Positions 62,101 to 64,000 of a stretch of DNA of 64,000 bases are shown in pieces. This stretch comes from CBDCVN01 sp965223045 (GTDB taxonomy: Bacteria > Deinococcota > Deinococci > Deinococcales > Trueperaceae). The stretch spans positions 2,108,001-2,172,000 of the forward strand of contig CBDCVN010000013.1 in NCBI GenBank assembly GCA_965223045.1. The letters run 5' to 3'. Position numbers and translations under genes: made by a program. Under the pieces are notes generated by a model, which saw only the letters and a list, made by a program, of their open reading frames with translations, made no database searches and was not told the DNA's origin. Numbering within the stretch: the first letter of the stretch is position 1; each line of letters begins with the position of its first letter.

Positions 62101-64000
62101 ATCCGTTATGTCTTCACCAATTGTATCAATAGGATTGAAATTACTTGAATTCAAGACAGCTGATGAATTACCCCAAGTATTATCACAACTACCGCAAGTC
62201 TGACCACCTGCAGTTTGATCATCATTTGCTTCTGCAGCCTGTGTTGCCCCTGATGGCAACCCACTGATGACTTGTACATAGTAATAACCATTATCTAGTC
62301 CTGAAAAAACATAGCTACCTTGACTATCTGTTATTGTTGTAGTTATGTTTACCCAACCACTTGTACCTGTTCCCCCTCCTCCACAGGCTTTACTACTTAA
62401 AGAACCTGTAAATAGGTTTGTAGTTGTACTGTCAACACTACAAGCAAACAGTTCTAGATTCACACCACTAATGCGCCAATCATTGGCTTCATAGCCTGTA
62501 GTACTTACCCAGCCTGTTGTACCACTTGCACTTGATTCCTCACTCCAGAGAACTCCTGAAATACTACCTTTGGGATTAATAGTGACAGTGGCCGTATCAC
62601 TATCGTCATTGGCTGTTTCACCACTAGCAAATTTGACATTGCTAGTGCTGGCAGTGTTAATTGTGTCTGTAGGAGCTGTAATGTTTGCTGCACCACTAAG
62701 TACCTTAATCTCAAAGTTAACGACAATTTCTTTACTAACACCAGCATTGAGAGGTCCCACATTATCCCAAGTAATAGTGCCAGCCGAAACACTTGAAGGT
62801 GTGATATCTGCAGAAATAAATTCTAGATAAGTGTCATCAAAAGTGTCCATAAGGGGTACTGGATTGAGTGTGGTATCTAAATCAAAGGTACCACTTCCAC
62901 CACCGCAATCTGTAGTAATACGAAAACCCACAGCATCAATATAAGCAAATGAGTTATCCCATGAGGAAACTTGGCTAGCTAAAACTTCAAAATATAAAGT
63001 GGTATTGGAAAAGGTTGCCCAGTCCAGCGGCAGGAAAGAAGTAACATCCCATGTTAACTCAGTTAAACTTCCTGAAGGGAAAGTGTTGTGACCCGTGGTA
63101 GGGCCAGAATAAATCTGCGCTGTGCTAGAACCACTGTAATACAAAGTAAAGGTCACTGTGTCGTTAGACAAAGTACTTGTGGAATAAGCCCTTGTAATTG
63201 CTTCAATTTTTGTAATTGTTTCTGTTTGAGGAGCTATGCTAAAAGTATCCACAGTTAGTGTGTTAGCAGCACCTGTAAAATTCGAGGAAGCAGTTGAGCC
63301 TTCTGGTTCCCCTGTGAGAACTGCATTGCCAGCACTAGTCATATTATTAGTAGCCCCTGATCTTAGGCTCGAGGCATAGACATCATAGGTACAGACACCA
63401 CCGCCACCACCACCACTAGTATCTTGCAAGTGATTGGTTAATGTAATGGTATAAGCTACAGAGTCACCTTCACTTACACTAGTTGGGTCAGCAGTTTTTT
63501 CTATGGTTAAAGGTGGTGCAAAACCAAAGTGGTTATCTGTGCCACTAGCATTAGGTCCAACTAAAGTTACCTGATACTCTGTAACAGTAGTTGCCCCTGC
63601 CCCTACAGGCAAATCAGTATCATCTGTTTTAATCTTGACAGTAAAGGTTCCATCAGGCAAATTTGTAAAACTATAGTCTCCTGCACCACTAGTTACTTCA
63701 TCAGGACTCCATTTAACACCACCAATATAAAGCTCTACCGTGACACTACTTATGCCACCTTCACTACCATCTTGTGTGCCATCACCAAAATTACCACCAC
63801 CAGCACCATTATCAAGAAAAACCGTACCGCTTATCTCATTTGTGCCTTCAATAAAGGTAGTAGCAGTGTCTTCATCAATATCTGTTGGCTCACCAAAGCC
63901 AATTGCTCCTGTATTAGAAACAAAACTATCGGCATAACCACTAGGAATATTAATATCAAAACTGACTGTACCGCTAGCACCTGTAGGCAAAGCTTCTTGC
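56176..64000 (-). CDS. Giant repeat protein with SdrD-B, GEVED and DUF11 domains (5' end beyond window)
   Basis: At least 2607 codons; the N terminus and any signal peptide lie beyond base 64000. Order: SdrD-B-like unit (residues ~55-155), DUF11-type unit with an inserted beta domain (~165-470), about seven SdrD-B units each opening DxDGDG-like and ending DVDFGYT (~480-1400), three GEVED modules ending GEVEDY (~1400-1935), and three DUF11 units (~1936-2480) plus a final one ending in FRVIIP. Asp-rich loops suggest many calcium sites. No LPXTG or transmembrane anchor follows, so secretion or association through other parts is likely. Function: adhesion or surface layer (inference). Confidence 0.85.
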   Translation of the reverse strand, partial: QEALPTGASGTVSFDINIPSGYADSFVSNTGAIGFGEPTDIDEDTATTFIEGTNEISGTVFLDNGAGGGNFGDGTQDGSEGGISSVTVELYIGGVKWSPDEVTSGAGDYSFTNLPDGTFTVKIKTDDTDLPVGAGATTVTEYQVTLVGPNASGTDNHFGFAPPLTIEKTADPTSVSEGDSVAYTITLTNHLQDTSGGGGGGVCTYDVYASSLRSGATNNMTSAGNAVLTGEPEGSTASSNFTGAANTLTVDTFSIAPQTETITKIEAITRAYSTSTLSNDTVTFTLYYSGSSTAQIYSGPTTGHNTFPSGSLTELTWDVTSFLPLDWATFSNTTLYFEVLASQVSSWDNSFAYIDAVGFRITTDCGGGSGTFDLDTTLNPVPLMDTFDDTYLEFISADITPSSVSAGTITWDNVGPLNAGVSKEIVVNFEIKVLSGAANITAPTDTINTASTSNVKFASGETANDDSDTATVTINPKGSISGVLWSEESSASGTTGWVSTTGYEANDWRISGVNLELFACSVDSTTTNLFTGSLSSKACGGGGTGTSGWVNITTTITDSQGSYVFSGLDNGYYYVQVISGLPSGATQAAEANDDQTAGGQTCGSCDNTWGNSSAVLNSSNFNPIDTIGEDITDVNFGYSTAARLYGVVWEDHDGDGVQDVDEEGISGVTVNLSNGDTATTDANGNYIFDGLAAGTYTISINNGAGITNYTQTVDPDEAGVCTTCDHQYAATINAGDFSGSHDFAYRKAGTASLGDLIYYDWDADGSYEPADGEEGIPNVTVSLYAWNDDGNDTFEAGELGAFREQVDTSAVTATLGEYTFSNLPDDDFVVVVDTGDIVAYALQTQDPDEVDVCSICDSTAYIANLTGSKTDVDFGYTLYGDGSIGDLVWRDMNGDQAQAGTSEVGIGNVVVTLEYDFGSDGSYTQIASINTDTNTATLGSYLFDNLPPGDYQVKVDDSQAAIPEDTLNNTYLATTSVTYSKTISCSTSPASDCSNHTDADFGFAPPVSIGDTIYWDANGNGDMDFSEEGIANVTVQLYSFTDTNSNETYDAGVDSLGGQITSTITADGSGSDPIGYYKFTGLAAGNYVVQVDTGTGSPVESSTLTADPNADGLPCHVEPQLSDPYYNDPTTGVCDDAFGLTVNLGANFIGADFGYLPSGIVGDYVWLDINGDGIQDSGEQGIGNVKILLRDPTDTSTIKSISTDNDGYYTFDNISNGMYIVKVDTTDTATQTALASKTPTVDFDGDTNNDESVQITLSGGVITSIGGNSCTDCDLNVDFGYTIIGTYNLSGTVCLETGTSDGICGGIDDIAQSNLIITLYDNDGNELGTATTDSNGFYEFTNLPDGPAPYDSYRLLKHTILPPFDTATFTTTAAVTPASSIDISSSGLWVRQNVPLNGSSQTDVDFAFAPQDYDYGDLPSSYSITTLSDSPSGASHNAGSLYLGSSIDEETNGQESANADGDNNNDTDDEDGVSAVNIENWTDGTNGGTVSVTTSGSGYLVAWIDFDNDGDFSSFNENIISQNVSAGTQNISFDIPIGGTTEAQLFARFRLFESAPLIPSVAYTGHAENGEVEDYKFALTKYDYGDAPDSYGGARHSISAMPIVYLGTTPPDEEADTLLGGDAGAGADGDDGDSTDDEDAFTSLPNLSTADTSYSLTVPCAGTGTGTVAGWIDFDLSGTFTNNSPNERASGSCDGTDATLTWNSASSNFPASLSVNTTYVRLRVATKATEVDSPTGIANDGEVEDYELTIEPVDYGDAPDTTNGTGISDYQTLRANGGPSHILDSNIYMGSVAPDADTDAFGNGTDTNGDATDDDTVDDPIGGVDDEDTFTTFPSLSTTSTSYTLSSVPVVNNTGKTAYLVGWIDFNGDGDFTDADIGEQSNIAVIPDTGTSADLNWLNLSGLVAGTTYARFRISTDSSLNLTPSPTGTLPDGEVEDYQITIGTETSLGVAKTIGNVTDNLDGSYNVAFTIQVENLGTEELTNVQVTDDLTLTFADSSSYTIVIAPTPINPGVGTAGELSVNPDFNGGDPAAGGGASGDTNLLLGTDNLAIGETKSVGFVIRVTPDDPDKTYFNQAFGEANGGAVTDPSHNGADPDPDGNNVANEDSNNDPTPIQFKEQPKVGTAKVATDLTAQGDGTFNVTYTITVENMGNVAIDKVQIDDDLTATFGAAPDCTNSPTTSYCVVAGSINSSDFTVNPDFNGDPAGTTPSDDELLVGSNSLGIGESGSVQFRVNFDPGGQNEICNRARAFIDTNNDDNLDTGEINDTSTEGNNPDTDNDGFPTEQVPTCVTVADNPEIGVAKARRSVSNNLGTPTEPIYEVNFEILVENSGSVELNNVQVIDDLTNVFTATEIQGFSVTGLTVSSGNTSIVANTGYDGDSDINLLDGIGTLNPNENAKISFTVTVTYNTIDPDTVPASAFGTFNNQAIGSGATLSGETITDESHNGGIPDGDGDGDPTNDSDPTPIDFPAPVAPSGSGTLEVVKEVRVLNATCSVEIRPWGYIQSADPGQCLEYRITATNPGGGTVTEVAISDEILLPTLYKANDVPTMSGGAIGSPQVQCATAVGGPYGACDSNSRFIRVIDNTSTNGIELPNNESLTLIFRVIIP

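Noticed and set aside
56216..63937. Many plus-strand open frames opposite the giant protein gene (for example 56879-57457 and 62570-62830)
   Set aside because: They are antisense shadows produced by the biased codon use of the Asp/Thr/Gly-rich repeats; none has a known domain or a good ribosome binding site.
1..64000. tRNA, rRNA and CRISPR arrays
   Set aside because: Looked for T-arm-like sequences, conserved rRNA blocks and regularly spaced repeats; nothing convincing by eye. A covariance-model search would be decisive.

Overview
This is a 64 kb window from an AT-rich bacterium whose genome is being heavily rearranged by insertion sequences. No rRNA, tRNA or CRISPR array was recognised. Signal peptides, a lipoprotein, Uma2-family nucleases, PIN/DUF5615 toxins and a very abundant 8-base palindrome (GCTCGAGC, behaving like the cyanobacterial HIP1 repeat) would fit a lineage related to Cyanobacteria (for example non-photosynthetic Vampirovibrionia/Melainabacteria). 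That placement is an inference with low confidence.

Layout. 1-824: right end of an IS1634-like element that clipped a small membrane protein gene. 0.8-10.4 kb: secreted proteins, including two paralogues built from three PsbP/DUF1795-like repeats, a beta-propeller (SBBP) protein, a SUKH-like protein and remnants of secreted proteins. 10.4-25.6 kb: a metabolic region in which almost every gene is hit by a mobile element: crp (989-bp IS5/ISL2-type element), a DUF1622 gene (IS3-type), an RraA-family gene (341-bp MITE), a PcaB/PurB-like lyase (256-bp MITE in its last codons), an NAD(P)HX epimerase (IS3-type) and a SulP permease (IS1634-type). A TPP-dependent acetolactate-synthase-like enzyme and a Rieske-glutamate synthase fusion remain intact. 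25.7-26.6 kb: a formylglycine-generating-enzyme-fold protein whose last ~45 codons look like a variable region of a diversity-generating retroelement, next to group II intron debris. 27.5-33.1 kb: an intact fatty-acid operon fabH-fabD-fabG-acpP-fabF followed by a PLP decarboxylase. 33.2-36.1 kb: OsmC, 6-phosphogluconolactonase, an LEA14-like lipoprotein and a CPBP-like membrane protein. 36.1-42.0 kb: an IS701/IS4-type element with a ~361-bp inverted duplication of its end, a second IS1634-type element, and a GC-richer foreign fragment split by an IS3-type copy. 42.3-49.7 kb: a 161-bp MITE, a CREST/ceramidase-like membrane protein, toxin-antitoxin genes with an attC-like hairpin, more IS copies and a hemerythrin. 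49.9-56.0 kb: a MoxR ATPase-microORF-DUF5682 operon, then a stand-alone dsRNA-binding protein between two Uma2 nucleases. 56.2-64.0 kb: most of a giant surface or secreted protein (SdrD-B, GEVED and DUF11 repeats) running off the right edge.

Several insertions can be undone precisely. Target-site duplications let crp, DUF1622, rraA and one foreign gene be rebuilt in frame, which suggests the insertions are recent. Three short non-autonomous elements carry the terminal repeats of three full IS types in the same window, so each has a plausible transposase source here.
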